Shown: in pieces, positions 1 to 10,906 of the stretch | Layout of the letters: every line of letters starts with the position of its first letter | How positions within the stretch are numbered: position 1 is the first letter of the stretch | Origin: Mycogone perniciosa | Lineage: Eukaryota; Ascomycota; Sordariomycetes; Hypocreales; Hypocreaceae | DNA length: 64,000 nt | Assembly (NCBI GenBank): GCA_025331125.1 | Contig: JAOALB010000020.1 | Span: 248,001-312,000, forward strand | Direction of reading: 5' to 3' | Position numbers and translations under genes: made by a program | Notes under the pieces: generated by a model | Databases searched by the model: none | What the model was told of the DNA's origin: nothing | Seen by the model: the letters and a program-made list of their open reading frames with translations, nothing else

Positions 1-111
1 TGGTGCCCCTCCCTACTTTTTTTGGTTTATCCGCCCGTCCATATAATCCCACATAAATCTGACGCCTCAACTCCGCCCAATGCTTTTGTTGATCCTTTAT
101 CATAGCCCTCG

Positions 112-771
112 TCAAGCAGTGGCGGCAGCAGCAGCCTTGACCTTCTCTCTGAGGCCATTCATAATGACGTCGACAGCGGCCATGTCGGTAGCATCCACCT
201 TGTCCGCCGCAAATCCCCTCTTGGTTAACTCCTCCGCGCACAAATCCAAAGACAGCTGATAATTTCTACACGCGGAGCTCAGAGCATAGATGGCCTTACG
301 TCTAACATCTTCTGCCTCTCCCTCCTTCAGCGCCAACTCAACCAGCGGCGGCACACCTCCCATAGCGAGCAGCCGCTCCTGTGTGCGCTCATTATTCTGC
401 ACCGCCGTGCCAACGCACCAAGCCGCCATCTTGCGCAACTCGCGCTCCTCATTTTTCAGCTGCTCAAGCAGTGGGGTCCAAAGGCTGAGGTTGGCGATGT
501 TGTTGGCGTTGTCGAGACTCTCGATGAGCTGCTCGAAGTTGTCGAAGGCGATGAGCTTGTTCTCCAGGGTGACATCGGGATCAGATGAAGTGATGAGCTC
601 TATGGCGGCCTTCATCAGGTCGGCGTCGGAGGGACCGCCCATGAGGGCGGCCATGATCTCCGGGGTGAGGTTGGTGGAGGGGGGAGTTTGGGGTCCCGCG
701 GGGGCGTCTTCGTTTTTTGTGCTGTTTTCGATGCCCCAGCGGAGGAGGTCGTTGAGGCGTTTGTCACCCAT
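112..771 (-). CDS. FES1: Hsp70 nucleotide exchange factor FES1
   Basis: A single-exon gene of 219 codons. The N-terminus (LNDLLRWGIENS) is the Fes1-type signature, followed by armadillo-like helices around residues 70-180 (for example ELRKMAAWCVGTAVQNN and VRRKAIYALSSACRNY). This matches the HspBP1/Fes1 family, which releases ADP from cytosolic Hsp70 so that the chaperone can rebind ATP and drop its client. The length is normal for fungal Fes1. The Ala-rich C-terminus is unremarkable. The start is the first Met of the frame and directly precedes the conserved N-terminal motif. A perfect four-unit heat-shock element lies about 134 bp upstream, which fits a stress-induced chaperone cofactor. 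Confidence 0.93.
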   Translation of the reverse strand: MGDKRLNDLLRWGIENSTKNEDAPAGPQTPPSTNLTPEIMAALMGGPSDADLMKAAIELITSSDPDVTLENKLIAFDNFEQLIESLDNANNIANLSLWTPLLEQLKNEERELRKMAAWCVGTAVQNNERTQERLLAMGGVPPLVELALKEGEAEDVRRKAIYALSSACRNYQLSLDLCAEELTKRGFAADKVDATDMAAVDVIMNGLREKVKAAAAATA

Positions 772-1157
772 GATTGCGGTGTGGTTTAGGGGGCGATTGT
801 CTGCTCTATATTTGGTGATATAAAGTGATATATTTTGCTTAGTTGTCGAGTTGTGGCTCTGGTTCGTCGACGTTATTAGTGATTTTCGTCTGAGTTGATG
901 CAGTTTCTAGAAACTTCATGAAGGCTCTAGGCCGAGGTGGGATTAGCGCCACGGGTATGCATGAGCCTCAATGACGCTCCTTGCTCGCTAAGAATCAACA
1001 CCCAAACTACGAAATGCTTTGTACTAACTAACCTATCTATCTACTCGAGTAAAGTCCATTTGTCCGTGGTGCCTACTACATGGTGATCGCGCGCGGCAAA
1101 AATGTTAGTGTGGCGCCGGCCAAAAAAAAGATATTTGAGTGAATCGAGCTTTGAACA
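772..1157 (-). promoter_or_regulatory. FES1 upstream region
   Basis: 386 bp between the FES1 start and the 3' end of the tRNA gene. It contains the heat-shock element listed separately. No other gene is visible. Confidence 0.6.
905..922. promoter_or_regulatory. Heat-shock element (four perfect units)
   Basis: The sequence TTCTAGAAACTTCATGAA consists of TTC, GAA, TTC and GAA, each separated by exactly two bases. That is the alternating inverted nGAAn array bound by trimeric Hsf1. It lies 134 bp upstream of the FES1 start codon, on the promoter side. Hsp70 cofactor genes are established Hsf1 targets in yeast. Occupancy here is inference. Confidence 0.85.
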
Positions 1158-1245
1158 TGACCACGCCAGGAGTCGAACCTGGAATCTCTAGAGAAGGCGA
1201 TGCTCAAGCCGAAATCTAGCGCCTTAGCCATTAGGCCACGCGGCC
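1158..1245 (-). tRNA. tRNA-Arg (anticodon TCG) with a 15-nt intron
   Basis: The minus strand folds as a full cloverleaf. The 7-bp acceptor stem pairs GGCCGCG with CGTGGTC (two G-U pairs). The D arm is GCC..GGC, the anticodon stem CTAGA/TCTAG, and the T arm CCAGG/CCTGG with loop TTCGACT. The discriminator base is A. The anticodon loop reads TT-TCG-G, then a 15-nt intron at plus-strand positions 1194-1208 in the canonical place after base 37. Removing it leaves 73 nt. UCG decodes CGA and other CGN arginine codons. CCA is not encoded, as is normal in eukaryotes. Confidence 0.93.
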
Positions 1246-3690
1246 GGTGGATGAAAATCTGAGCAGCCCAACCAGACTGCATGTTTGCCGGGAGGATCTT
1301 GGCGTAGAATCCATGCCACGAGAAACTGCAAATACTAGTCCTGCTGGACCATGTTTGTGTCTGGGAATGAGAAACGGCTGTCCCGGGATTTGGATATATA
1401 CGAGCCAGACGGGTATACCTCTGCCTTGCTGCCTCTTTGTACCCTTCTATCGTTCTCAATTTGTTGATTGCTATGTATATATGACGGACGGACAAGAGTT
1501 GATGACATATTTCGCACATCAATAACCTAGGGTAGCAAACAGCGCTCGTAGTACTGTTCAGATTATCACTTATCACTTTTCCAAGACGGAAAGGCCGAAT
1601 TAATGCCTGACTGCAGATCCATGTTTGAATTCATTTATCGGATTGGGCGAGCTGAAACTACAGCCTTGTCAAACGAAGTTTAACAATTTGGCATTACGAG
1701 TACACTGTAGCCTGACCAGCGGTGATGTATTGAGTACGGAGTACTTTTTCGTGTGTAGGTAGCATTCCATGTCAACACGCCCAATGTCTCTCTCCCTGTG
1801 ACGTTGCTGAAGACTGAAAAGGAGGGCGAGACATGGCTGATGACGTAGCACAAGATCTGTCTCAACCGGATGGGAGGGCAGGAATTGAGATGCCTGGAGG
1901 TTGGCTGAACAAGGACCAGGTCAAAAGAATTACTACTGCGGAGTATACGGCATCCGAAAATTCTGCCTCAAAATAGGAGAAATTGACAATTCGCCATCAT
2001 TACGGAGTAGATGCAGGGCCCTGCTGGTATAACCGTAGTTTCCAACGTTGAATCTATGCTATCCATCACAACGAATCACTACGGTAGAATTGTACATGGT
2101 ATGCATCTAAGATTCCCCGGGAGATCTCGAACCAACCTGAAAACTAGTGAGCCTTGCATGCCTTGCCCGAAGCTAAATCCAGCATGACTCCGTACTTCCC
2201 GCCTCCTGTCCTCGAACAAGTTGGGATCCAAAGAAGGTTCGAGATAATCACGTGATGTAGATGACAGGTTGTTGGGGGCAGTTTCATTAAGGCAGCGACG
2301 ACGCTAGCCAGAAGGGGATCGCCAAAAGGTAGTCGTGTCCCCTCCTCCGCTTCCTGCAAAGCGACGTGTTGGCGTGGCCGAAAAAGTTGGGCTGGGGAAA
2401 TTGGCCATGGGAGGGTACGGAGTAGTATTACAGAAGGGAAAAGGGGGTGAAGAGCGGCGGCCATCAGCGCGCTGCTTATGGTATCATAATGGGAGGCGAG
2501 TGGATTACGCAGGCCAGGGATATTTTTAGTTCGTATAGTACTACTTCGTCAGGTCGTACAAGCAAGCACGAGTAAGTACATGATCTGTTGCCTTGCCAAT
2601 TTCCAAGACCTTTTGTTGAAACAGAAGAAAAACGTCTGCCTGTCTTGGTTTATAATTTTTTTTAAAGGAGGGGAGGGGGGGCATTTTATTTGTGCTTTAT
2701 GACGATGGCTCGCGCGCACATATGTACCTGCCAACAGCGAGATTGCCCAAAAGGTACTCCGTACACCGTCCCAGCCTCAATATTTGACGAGTTGTTACCT
2801 GGCCTGGATGGCGTACGAAGTAATAGTAGTACTCCGTAAAGGAAAAAGGGTGCCCCGGCTGACGGCTCGTTTTCGCTTTTGGCTCCGTTTGGCTCAGCCT
2901 GGGGGGTTACGAGGGCCTTTATCTTGCACTTGAGCAGGCATCTCGAAAGGCAAATCCTTTAGGTTGCATGATTGCGTGTTGATACACGTACGAGCAGTAT
3001 TAATCGGCATTGAATATGTGTGTACGGAGTACGGAGTAGCACTATAGTGAATGAAGTCTCGGCTGCCTAGCAGAGGAGCACACCGTATGTTTTTGTTTTT
3101 GTGCGTCTGTCACTATCGGGCAACCAACTGTTGATGCACAGAAACCCGGCGTCCAGGCGACACTGGATAGCTGGTGGTGACGATAGCGTTGATCTGGCGG
3201 TGCAGCCCCCACTGATACCTCAAATCATTCAGTGCACGACCATACTCCGAGGTACCTGTCGTCGCAAGTAAGAGGCCTGGCCACAGCCACCACCACGAGC
3301 CAATCAGTTAAAGCGGCGACCACCGCCGCTATCCCCTGGTTCGCCGCCTCCCTCCTGGGACCCAAGCACCCAAAGGACCACCCAAGGGACCACCCACAGG
3401 ACCCAAAAGGCGCTCCACCAGCATTTGGCCCGCCCACAACTTCTGTGTCCATCGTGGCAGCGGAGATACTTCCCTCCTTTCCTCCCCTCCACTCTTCCTA
3501 CTTCTTCAACAACACCCACCCCCCATCGACCATCTTTTGACTGAGTGTCCTCTCAGCTCTCCTCCCATCAACCTCTCTCCCCAAAGCTCTCGAGATCCAG
3601 GGATCGCGCGAGCTTCATCTCTAATCTCCTTCGATTCACCGCCACGCCGGATTTCTCTTTTTTTCAAGCTTCATACTTTAATCAGCAGCC
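1246..3690. other. Intergenic region upstream of actin
   Basis: 2.4 kb without a supportable gene. Open frames here are short and resemble no family. It holds seven copies of the TACGGAGTA/TACTCCGTA 9-mer (1735, 2001, 2416, 2755, 2830, and a tandem pair at 3023 and 3030). From about 3460 to 3680 the plus strand becomes strongly CT-rich, as is usual for the core promoter and 5' leader of a highly expressed fungal gene, here actin. Confidence 0.6.
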
Positions 3691-5312
3691 ATGGAGGGTA
3701 CGTGCGCCTGACACGATCGATCACCGCGCCTGTGGCACCTGGTGCCGACGGCAATCGAGCGTCGTGTGCAATGCATCTCCAGAACCTTTGCTGACAGTCG
3801 TTTTCTCTCGTTACAGAAGAAGTTGCGGCCCTCGTTATCGACAATGGGTAAGCTTCCACGCTGTCTCACCGACATCATACCCCCTATGCTCAAGCTGCGG
3901 ATGGGCCTCGGAGCAGCACTTCCAGTGCCTCCGTCATCTCGACCAGAGGCGACAACAATTGCACCTCTGGCAACATGCAGCCGCTTTTCCTGCTCAATTT
4001 CATACTCGTTATTCTGTCATCAGATGGCTGACTTCAAGGCAGCTCCGGCATGTGCAAGGCCGGTTTCGCCGGTGATGACGCCCCCCGAGCTGTTTTCCGT
4101 GAGTACCCCACTTCTGCTCAATGTCTCAATTGCCCGCATAGCCTATGCGTTGGTGATGGCGGGCGGCGCGCCACAACCTTTACTGCCATTGCAATTGCTA
4201 ACATGCTGCGCCAGCTTCCATTGTCGGCCGGCCCCGTCACCATGGGTAAGTTTTTTCTTCGTGACAGACAAGATCAATTTCGGCCTTGGCTATCGGCCAT
4301 AGCTTGGGCATCATGGACCTGACCGACTCTTTAGTATTATGATTGGTATGGGTCAGAAGGACTCGTATGTTGGTGATGAGGCTCAGTCCAAGCGTGGTAT
4401 ACTGACGCTCCGATATCCTATCGAGCACGGTGTTGTCACCAACTGGGACGACATGGAGAAGATCTGGCACCACACCTTCTACAACGAGTTGCGTGTGGCC
4501 CCCGAGGAGCACCCCGTCCTGCTCACCGAGGCTCCCATCAACCCCAAGTCCAACCGTGAGAAGATGACCCAGATTGTCTTCGAGACCTTCAACGCCCCCG
4601 CCTTCTACGTCTCTATCCAGGCCGTTCTGTCCCTGTACGCCTCCGGTCGTACCACCGGTATCGTCCTCGACTCTGGTGATGGTGTCACCCACGTCGTCCC
4701 CATCTACGAGGGTTTCGCTCTTCCCCACGCTATTGCTCGTGTTGATATGGCTGGTCGTGACCTTACCGACTACCTGATGAAGATTTTGGCCGAGCGTGGC
4801 TACACCTTCTCCACCACTGCCGAGCGAGAAATCGTCCGTGACATCAAGGAGAAGCTCTGCTACGTCGCCCTCGACTTCGAGCAGGAGATCCAGACCGCTG
4901 CCCAGAGCTCCAGCCTGGAGAAGTCCTACGAGCTTCCCGACGGCCAGGTCATCACCATCGGCAACGAGCGATTCCGTGCTCCTGAGGCTCTGTTCCAGCC
5001 TTCTGTCCTGGGTCTTGAGAGCGGTGGCATCCACGTCACCACTTTCAACTCTATCATGAAGTGCGACGTCGACGTCCGAAAGGATCTGTACGGCAACATT
5101 GTCATGGTATGTACAATCTACGTCTAATGGCAGCTCTTTCGACGCTAACGCATGTTTCACAGTCTGGTGGTACCACCATGTACCCCGGTCTCTCCGACCG
5201 TATGCAGAAGGAGATCACTGCTCTTGCTCCTTCGTCTATGAAGGTCAAGATCATTGCTCCTCCCGAGCGAAAGTACTCCGTCTGGATCGGTGGTTCCATT
5301 TTGGCCTCCCTG

Positions 5313-5344
<32 letters not shown>

Positions 5345-5393
5345 GGAGTACGACGAGAGCGGTCCCTCCATTGTCCACCGCAAGTGCTTCTAA
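3691..5393 (+). CDS. act1: Actin
   Basis: Six exons: 3691-3697, 3817-3847, 4043-4098, 4215-4245, 4335-5106 and 5163-5393, total 1128 nt and 375 residues. The joined product begins MEEEVAALVIDNG, continues SGMCKAGFAGDDAPRAVF then PSIVGRPRHHG, and ends with the invariant KCF. These are the phosphate-binding loop and DNase-loop entry of conventional cytoskeletal actin. The gene provides F-actin for polarised tip growth, endocytic patches and the cytokinetic ring. Four introns fall within the first 50 codons, including one after only 7 coding bases, a common pattern in filamentous ascomycete actin genes. Long C-ending codons in exon 5 show strong codon bias, consistent with high expression. Confidence 0.98.
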
Positions 5394-5823
5394 AGTAGGT
5401 TTCTTTCGAGAATATGACACAGTAATAGAGAGCTGACTGGTGTTGAAGCGACTCGAAACCTCCCTTCCTTCGCCAACTACTCATCACAAGAATATGGAGG
5501 TGGCGACCTATGCGGAGTCTCCTTGGCCGCGCGCGTATCTCAATCGAGTCTCGTATTTACAAAAAGTTTTTGAAAGGGTCAAGGGGGTTGGCGTTGGCTT
5601 CTCTCCGCTGAGGATATGATGGCCCGTGTATAGCAGCCGGCTGGATGCGTAACGCGAGCCTAGGTGGTAGAAGCTCAGGTTGATTATACAAATATTTGTT
5701 CGCTTTCCGGTCTAGACGTGTTCAATGGAATATTGTGAAAATAATGTTGAATCGAATGTTCCTCGTAATTCAGTAGCAGCTACGTTCTGGAATGTTCACG
5801 TGTTAGACTTGTATGGAGGGCTT
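5394..5823. other. Convergent spacer after actin
   Basis: 430 bp between the actin stop and the stop of the opposite-strand release-factor-like gene. It should hold both 3' UTRs. I see nothing else in it. Confidence 0.6.
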
Positions 5824-6479
5824 TTACAGGGTTTGATTTCTAGAGTCTTGTCCAGCTTGACTGCTACTACTGCTGTTTCTGATACTGCTACCTTCGTCAT
5901 TGCTTGCATTGTGATTCTGATCGGGAGCCTCTTTATCGGCAGCGGCTTCAACTTCAACTTCAACTTCGGTCGCCTTCCTTTCCTCTTCCAACAGTCTATA
6001 CTTGCGCCGACTTTTCTTGGCTGCGCTGTTTGCTTTCTTCTTCTTTATCCCACCGACGATGGCAGATCGACTCTGATTGCCATTGAGGAAATCATCCACC
6101 TTTTGCGCTAATATCTCGCGAGCGAGCTTACGGTTCTGGCTGCGGGAGCGGGTGGCTTGAGACTTGACGACGATGCCGGTGGGGGTGTGTATAAGTTGGA
6201 CGGCGGAGTTTGTTTTGTTCTGCGGGAGGCCAGGGATGTTAAGATGAATTATTTTTCGAATTGATGTTTTCCCAGAGAAGTGGAATAGAATAGGGAGAAA
6301 GTTACAATCTTTTGGCCGCCGGGGCCGCTGCCTTTGAGGTAGGATTCTTCGATCTCCGAGTCTGGTGGGGGTTTGGGACGGGGTGGGAGGTTCTTTGCGA
6401 GGGTTGTGGCGCCGAGGGTGGTGAAGGGGCGGGGGAAGACGCTGCAAAGGGGTGGAATTGGGCGAAAAAGGCGTTGCAT
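5824..6479 (-). CDS. Mitochondrial GGQ release-factor-like protein (RF-1 domain)
   Basis: Two exons, 6306-6479 and 5824-6219, giving 189 residues. Exon 1 has a basic, Phe/Arg-rich N-terminus (MQRLFRPIPPLCSVFPRPFTTL) that looks like a mitochondrial presequence, and ends in GSGPGGQKI. Exon 2 continues NKTNSAVQLIHTPTGIVVKSQATRSRSQNRKLAREIL. The GGQ loop and following segment are the peptidyl-tRNA hydrolysing domain of class I release factors. No codon-recognition domain is present, so it belongs with the short C12orf65/mtRF-R or yeast Rso55 group, which rescues stalled mitochondrial ribosomes. The C-terminus is a long charged tail (poly-Glu/Val-Glu, then Ser-rich). The splice junction falls inside the conserved GGQKI-NKT motif, so the first exon alone would be missed. 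Confidence 0.85.
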
Positions 6480-6857
6480 TTTAGATGTTGCGATGCATGT
6501 GGTGGTTTTGGTTTTGGTTTGGTTGACATGAAGATGACGCTCCTTATGGGTGTCGTCAGGTTACGAGTAGCTGCATGGTGGCGGTTTGGGTTAGAAGCAC
6601 TCGCCACAACTCCCTAAAGAGCCGTTGGCGTGGTGTGGCTGGTGAGTGTATGGTATGTGCGCCGCGTTCCCCTTTACCGGCGAGTCGCGGGATGAAACCT
6701 CGGAATCGAAACTCCTGAACATTCTCTAATTGACGGCCACCACGAGTTCTTGATTTGGCACGACTTCTGCAACGGTACAGAGACTTTAGCGGTCCCTCTA
6801 AAGAAACCAAAGAATTTTCCGGAGAGCTTTAATTCGAGACATTCCCTACCTGCGACA
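6480..6857. promoter_or_regulatory. Shared divergent promoter, release factor / SPT small subunit
   Basis: 378 bp separate the two divergently transcribed starts at 6479 and 6858. It contains one TACGAGTA motif at 6562. No gene is visible. Confidence 0.5.
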
Positions 6858-7279
6858 ATGTCCACATTCGCCATGTTTCGCAAATGGCTGGCCAAGAAGC
6901 AGTACCATTTTGAGGTGACCTTTGGTCCGTACATGTTCACGCCCTGGGAGAAATTTGCTTTCTGTACGTTCCAATCCCTCCGTTTCTCCGTTTCCGCCAT
7001 TTGCAGCGCTTTTCCAATGCAAGAGTGGGCGACTCTTGGACTAACATAATTGTAGACTCTATCGTCTTCCTCCTGATTAGCCTTACCTTCATCGCTGCGA
7101 TCCTCTACCTCCCGCATCACATCTCCATCCTGGCCGGCCGCGCGTGGTACTACATTAACGGTGAGAACATCGACGTCGTGGCCTCGGCGCGGGAGGTGGT
7201 CAAGGATATGTCGGCCGGTGTATTCGGTGGGAGCGTGGTGCCGACGAATGTGGTTGAGGAGGTGGTTCGGGAGCTATAA
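6858..7279 (+). CDS. Small subunit of serine palmitoyltransferase-like protein
   Basis: Two exons, 6858-6963 and 7056-7279, giving 109 residues. The joined product has a short basic N-terminus, then FEVTFGPYMFTPWEKFAFYSIVFLLISLTFIAAILYLPHH and AGRAWYYING. This pattern (a TPWEK-type turn, one long hydrophobic helix, then YLPHH and a WYY motif) is that of the ssSPT-like family (Pfam SPT_ssu-like). Members activate serine palmitoyltransferase, the first enzyme of sphingolipid synthesis, in the ER membrane. The last 40 residues are soluble. The assignment rests on motif pattern and size. A function in sphingolipid synthesis is inferred from the family. Confidence 0.78.
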
Positions 7280-7903
7280 AGGGGTTGTCATGTCGAATGT
7301 TGAGAATCTGTGGCTGGTAATGAATGCGTGGAATTCCTCTGCACTCGAGCAAGAAGTGTGCTCTTGTTACAGGGGGGAGAGATGCTAGGGATAACGAGGT
7401 AAAGTTGATGTGGATGGCGTTGGGGTTGGGTTGTTTCCATCGGATAGAACTTTTAGCCTGGTGGCTTAATGATAGTATATAATGTTGCCTCCTACAAACT
7501 TGCTCCTGTATGCTCTCACTTTCTGAGTGTTCCACTGAATGCTTGAGGAAGTGTGTTTGAGGTGGTGAGTTGAGGTGACTCGATTCTCCTGATGACATGA
7601 GCATTAATACGTGTACGGTATACGGAACTACTCTTAAAAATTGACGAGCACAACGAGCACGACTTTAACAAACTCAATTCTTCTATGACTTTTGTTCTCC
7701 CAAATACTCCTCACTGAAGGCGTATAGCCTCAATGAACTATCCTCGCCAGCAAGAGCCAACTCGTACCGACTCGCCTCTCCGTCCCGACCTGCTGGACGC
7801 CATGCTAGTTGAAGCACAGCTTTGGGAAGTCTCAACCTGAATCCCAAAAGTTAGTAACAGCATCTAAGAGAAAAAGTGTGTAAAACTAAGGCCAAGGGAC
7901 GAC
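7280..7903. other. Convergent spacer
   Basis: 624 bp between the stops of the SPT-subunit-like gene and ELP2. Only short unconvincing open frames are present. Confidence 0.5.
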
Positions 7904-10298
7904 TTACTCAGATGACGGCGGCAACTCCACAACCCCTGAACCGTCCTCGTTCACCAAGCACAGACTGATACGTCCATCCTCTGTGCCTACGGCAAGGACA
8001 TACTTGTCTCCAACCCGCTGCGTCAAAAAGTCAACAGATGTGACGGGTGCCTCGCATGGCAGAACAGTTGCTTGGCCAAACTGGAGCTTCGCATCCTCGC
8101 TCTCTGGCTTCGAGGACGACCAAATCCTAACTTGCTTGTCTCGACCTGCCGTTGCAAACAGAGGCTTCTCGGAGGGTGCCCACGCTGCATCCAGCAGCAT
8201 CCTGGAGTGGCCCTTCGGGTTGGACTGGAGCAGTTGATACTGGGCCGTACCGTCTTCAGCGGTGCCTCGTTCGAAAACGGCCCACTGGCGATCACGACCA
8301 ACACTCAGGAGATACTTGTCATCCGCCGAGAAGCGCAGCCGTGTCGCTGTGAGGGAGTGGGCCGTCAGGGGAGGCCTGATTTCCGTCCACCGCTCAGTCT
8401 CGAAAATTCGAATGACGGCGTGGTTGATGGAGCTGGCTTTACAGGCACTAGCCACGAGTTTGCCATCATGACTGGCAGCCAGACATGAGATCTCATACCC
8501 ATGCCCGTAGAGTTTCTCCGTCTCAGGCCACAGCGTGTGGCGAGAGAGTGTCTCTTCAAATGGCGGATGGTCAATGTCAAGGTACGACTTCTTGACGATA
8601 GAGGCGGGATCGATGGCATCTCTGTCGCGGTCGTCAATCGGCTGTATCTCCTGGTCGTCGTCCACGGTATCAATTGCCTTGTTTGACAGACCCAGAACGG
8701 GCATGTTTGCTGCGTCGGGCATATTTTCAACATTTGCATCGTCGATGCCGCCAAGGCGACTAAGCATAATTGCGACAGCCTTTGGCTCGCTGAACACTCT
8801 CATGAGCTTCTCGTCGGCGCCTGATACAAACATATTCGAGCCAAGTGAGTCGATGCAGTTGAGGTCGTATCCGTGGATCTGCGGTCGAGACATTTCATGC
8901 CAGGTCTCAGTACCAGAGTTCTTCCATTTCATGTGAAGTCTGGTTGATTGATCCAAGCTGGTTGAGAGAAGAAAGTCGCCGCTCTTGGACCAGGAGATGC
9001 CAGTAACTGCCTTGGTATGGCCAGAGATGGCAACACAAGGCCGCCACGAATCTGTCGATGCCTCGTATTCCCATCTTCTCCAGCTCCCGGTTCTGCCCAA
9101 GCAGGCCACAGACGTCCCATCAGGAGACCATAAACCTGTCCAGAAACCACCAGTGCTACCAGTCGCCGTAGTGGCACCCTTTTCCCTGCTAATCTCTCCA
9201 AGCCTCACCATGCTCACCCAGATTCCTGAGCTCGGGTCAGCCTCCCAGATGGCCAGTGAGTTGTCCGCAGAGGTGGAGAGAAGCTGCAGTTTCCCATCCG
9301 CATGGGCATGCCATTTTGCGGTGTAGATCCAATCCTCATGGCCCAAAAGCAGTGCCTCGAATGTGACGGAGAAATCTCTACCAGCGGCCTTGAGCCAGTG
9401 TGCCTTGTTCGAAGGCGACTTGCCTGGCATGAAGGCACCGCTCGAAGGGTCCGAGCCCGCTGCTGCGAGTGCGGGCAACTCCTGGCCTTGGTGTACTCTC
9501 CATATTCGGACGTATTTGTCCTGGCTGGCCGAGGCGAGAAGGACGTCACTATCCGGGCTGCTTGTTTCCCTCGTGAAGCTCAAGGACCTGATCCAGCCTT
9601 CGTGACCGCTCAGTGTCGCCTGTAGACCGAACTGAATGCTTTCTGCCTTGGCATCAGCCGTCAGAATCTGGATGATATCTCTTGTGCCAGCAGATGCAAG
9701 GATGAAGGCATCGCCGTCGGCGCCGAGAGTACTCAACGACAGAGATAAGGGGAAGTATTTCGGTGCTGTTTGTATGGATTGAAGGAGTTGAAGCTGGTCG
9801 TTCTCGAAACTCCATATCTTGGTGGTGGCATCAGCAGCGCCAGTTGCGAGGATCCATCTTGGACGATTAGCTGCAACCCGCACAGCGGCAATACAGTTTA
9901 CAGGGGCATTGTGCTCCGAGGATGTGTGGAGCGCTTGAAAGTTCTGTCCATCATTCGTGGACTTCCAGACAACGAGTGTCTTGTCATCTGAGCCACTGAT
10001 GAAATATGTCGAAGAGTCATCCTCAGCTTCAGGGAGAAAAGTCAGAGCCTTGACAGTGTCCTTGTGGCCACTCAAGAGTCTGAAAACACCTCTCGGCGGA
10101 TTGGCCTGTAGGAGATTGTTAGACATGCATATACATGTATCTGATTGATGATGTGATGGGACTCACAGCGGGATGCCACAGAGCGATATTGCAATCGGCT
10201 CCATATGCCAACAGACCAGCCCGGCTCCAGTCCGCAACAGCAGTCTGCCTATTCGCACCCGCCGTCAAGTGCGCTATTGATAGTCCTTTGGAGCCCAT
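7904..10298 (-). CDS. ELP2: Elongator complex subunit 2 (WD40)
   Basis: Two exons, 10167-10298 and 7904-10105, giving 777 residues. The first exon encodes TAGANRQTAVADWS and ALWHPA, the conserved Elp2 N-terminus. The second carries two WD40 propellers, seen as repeated GH..W/F units: SGHKDTVKALTF, SGHEGWIRSLSF, LGHEDWIYTAKW, SGHTKAVTGISW, YGHGYEISCLA and KGHSRMLLDAAW. Elp2 is a core scaffold of Elongator (Elp1-6), which builds the cm5 side chain on wobble uridine 34 of certain tRNAs. The length is close to yeast Elp2 (788). I chose Met 10298 because conservation starts there. The frame stays open upstream to 10502, so a longer N-terminus is possible. It is divergent from URM1, a gene of the same tRNA-modification route. 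Confidence 0.94.
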
Positions 10299-10906
10299 AT
10301 CACCGGGATCTGTTGAAGGACTGTCTTGATGTTCAGGACCTGAGAGGTGGATGCACGTGACAAGAGTTGTGACATGCAAAAGTTGCAGACTTTTGGTGTT
10401 TTGGTGCCCGCACGGTACCACCGCAGGCGCCACTGAAGATGTGACGTTTACGGAGTACTTGGTAATTGGTTTTGGCTGAATTTCCGATTCTACGTGATAC
10501 AATTTTATATCAGTTTCAGTCTTTATATAAGAGCTCAGAAATACGGTCTACATAGCAACATGAGATGACTTTTTGTACATTTTTTGGGCGAAAAAATAGG
10601 TGACCTTTGTTATAAGCCTCATTGGGTTCTGCAGGAGACATGATAAAGCTCTCAGTGAGAAGCCCTAAAATAAAGGCACCATGCCTCTTGGTCGTCAAGA
10701 TTTGGCGGTTATTCAGCAGGACGGAGAAATAGGCTATGGCTAGCGCCCGAGCCGCCATCAAAGCCTCGCATCTAAATCTATCAATTCTATGCGTTGCATC
10801 TCGAGATCTGGAACTTTAACACCCCCCCGTTGCACCATCGCCGTTCATTGTTGGAACGCTCAGGAAACAAGCTTGATTTGCGGGTACAAGTGAAAAATCT
10901 TTCACA
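10299..10906. promoter_or_regulatory. Shared promoter of ELP2 and URM1
   Basis: 608 bp between the divergent start codons of ELP2 and URM1. It contains one TACGGAGTA motif at 10449. No coding sequence is supportable apart from a possible upstream extension of ELP2. Confidence 0.55.

Noticed and set aside
290..823. 177-codon frame opposite FES1
   Set aside because: Antisense shadow of a well-supported coding exon.
1076..1576. 166-codon frame across the tRNA gene
   Set aside because: It overlaps the complete tRNA-Arg cloverleaf and has no protein-like features.
4237..5160. 307-codon frame opposite actin
   Set aside because: Mirror of highly biased actin codons. No independent motif.
10299..10502. 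68-codon upstream extension of ELP2
   Set aside because: The frame is open, but Elp2 conservation starts at the downstream Met, so this is more likely 5' leader.
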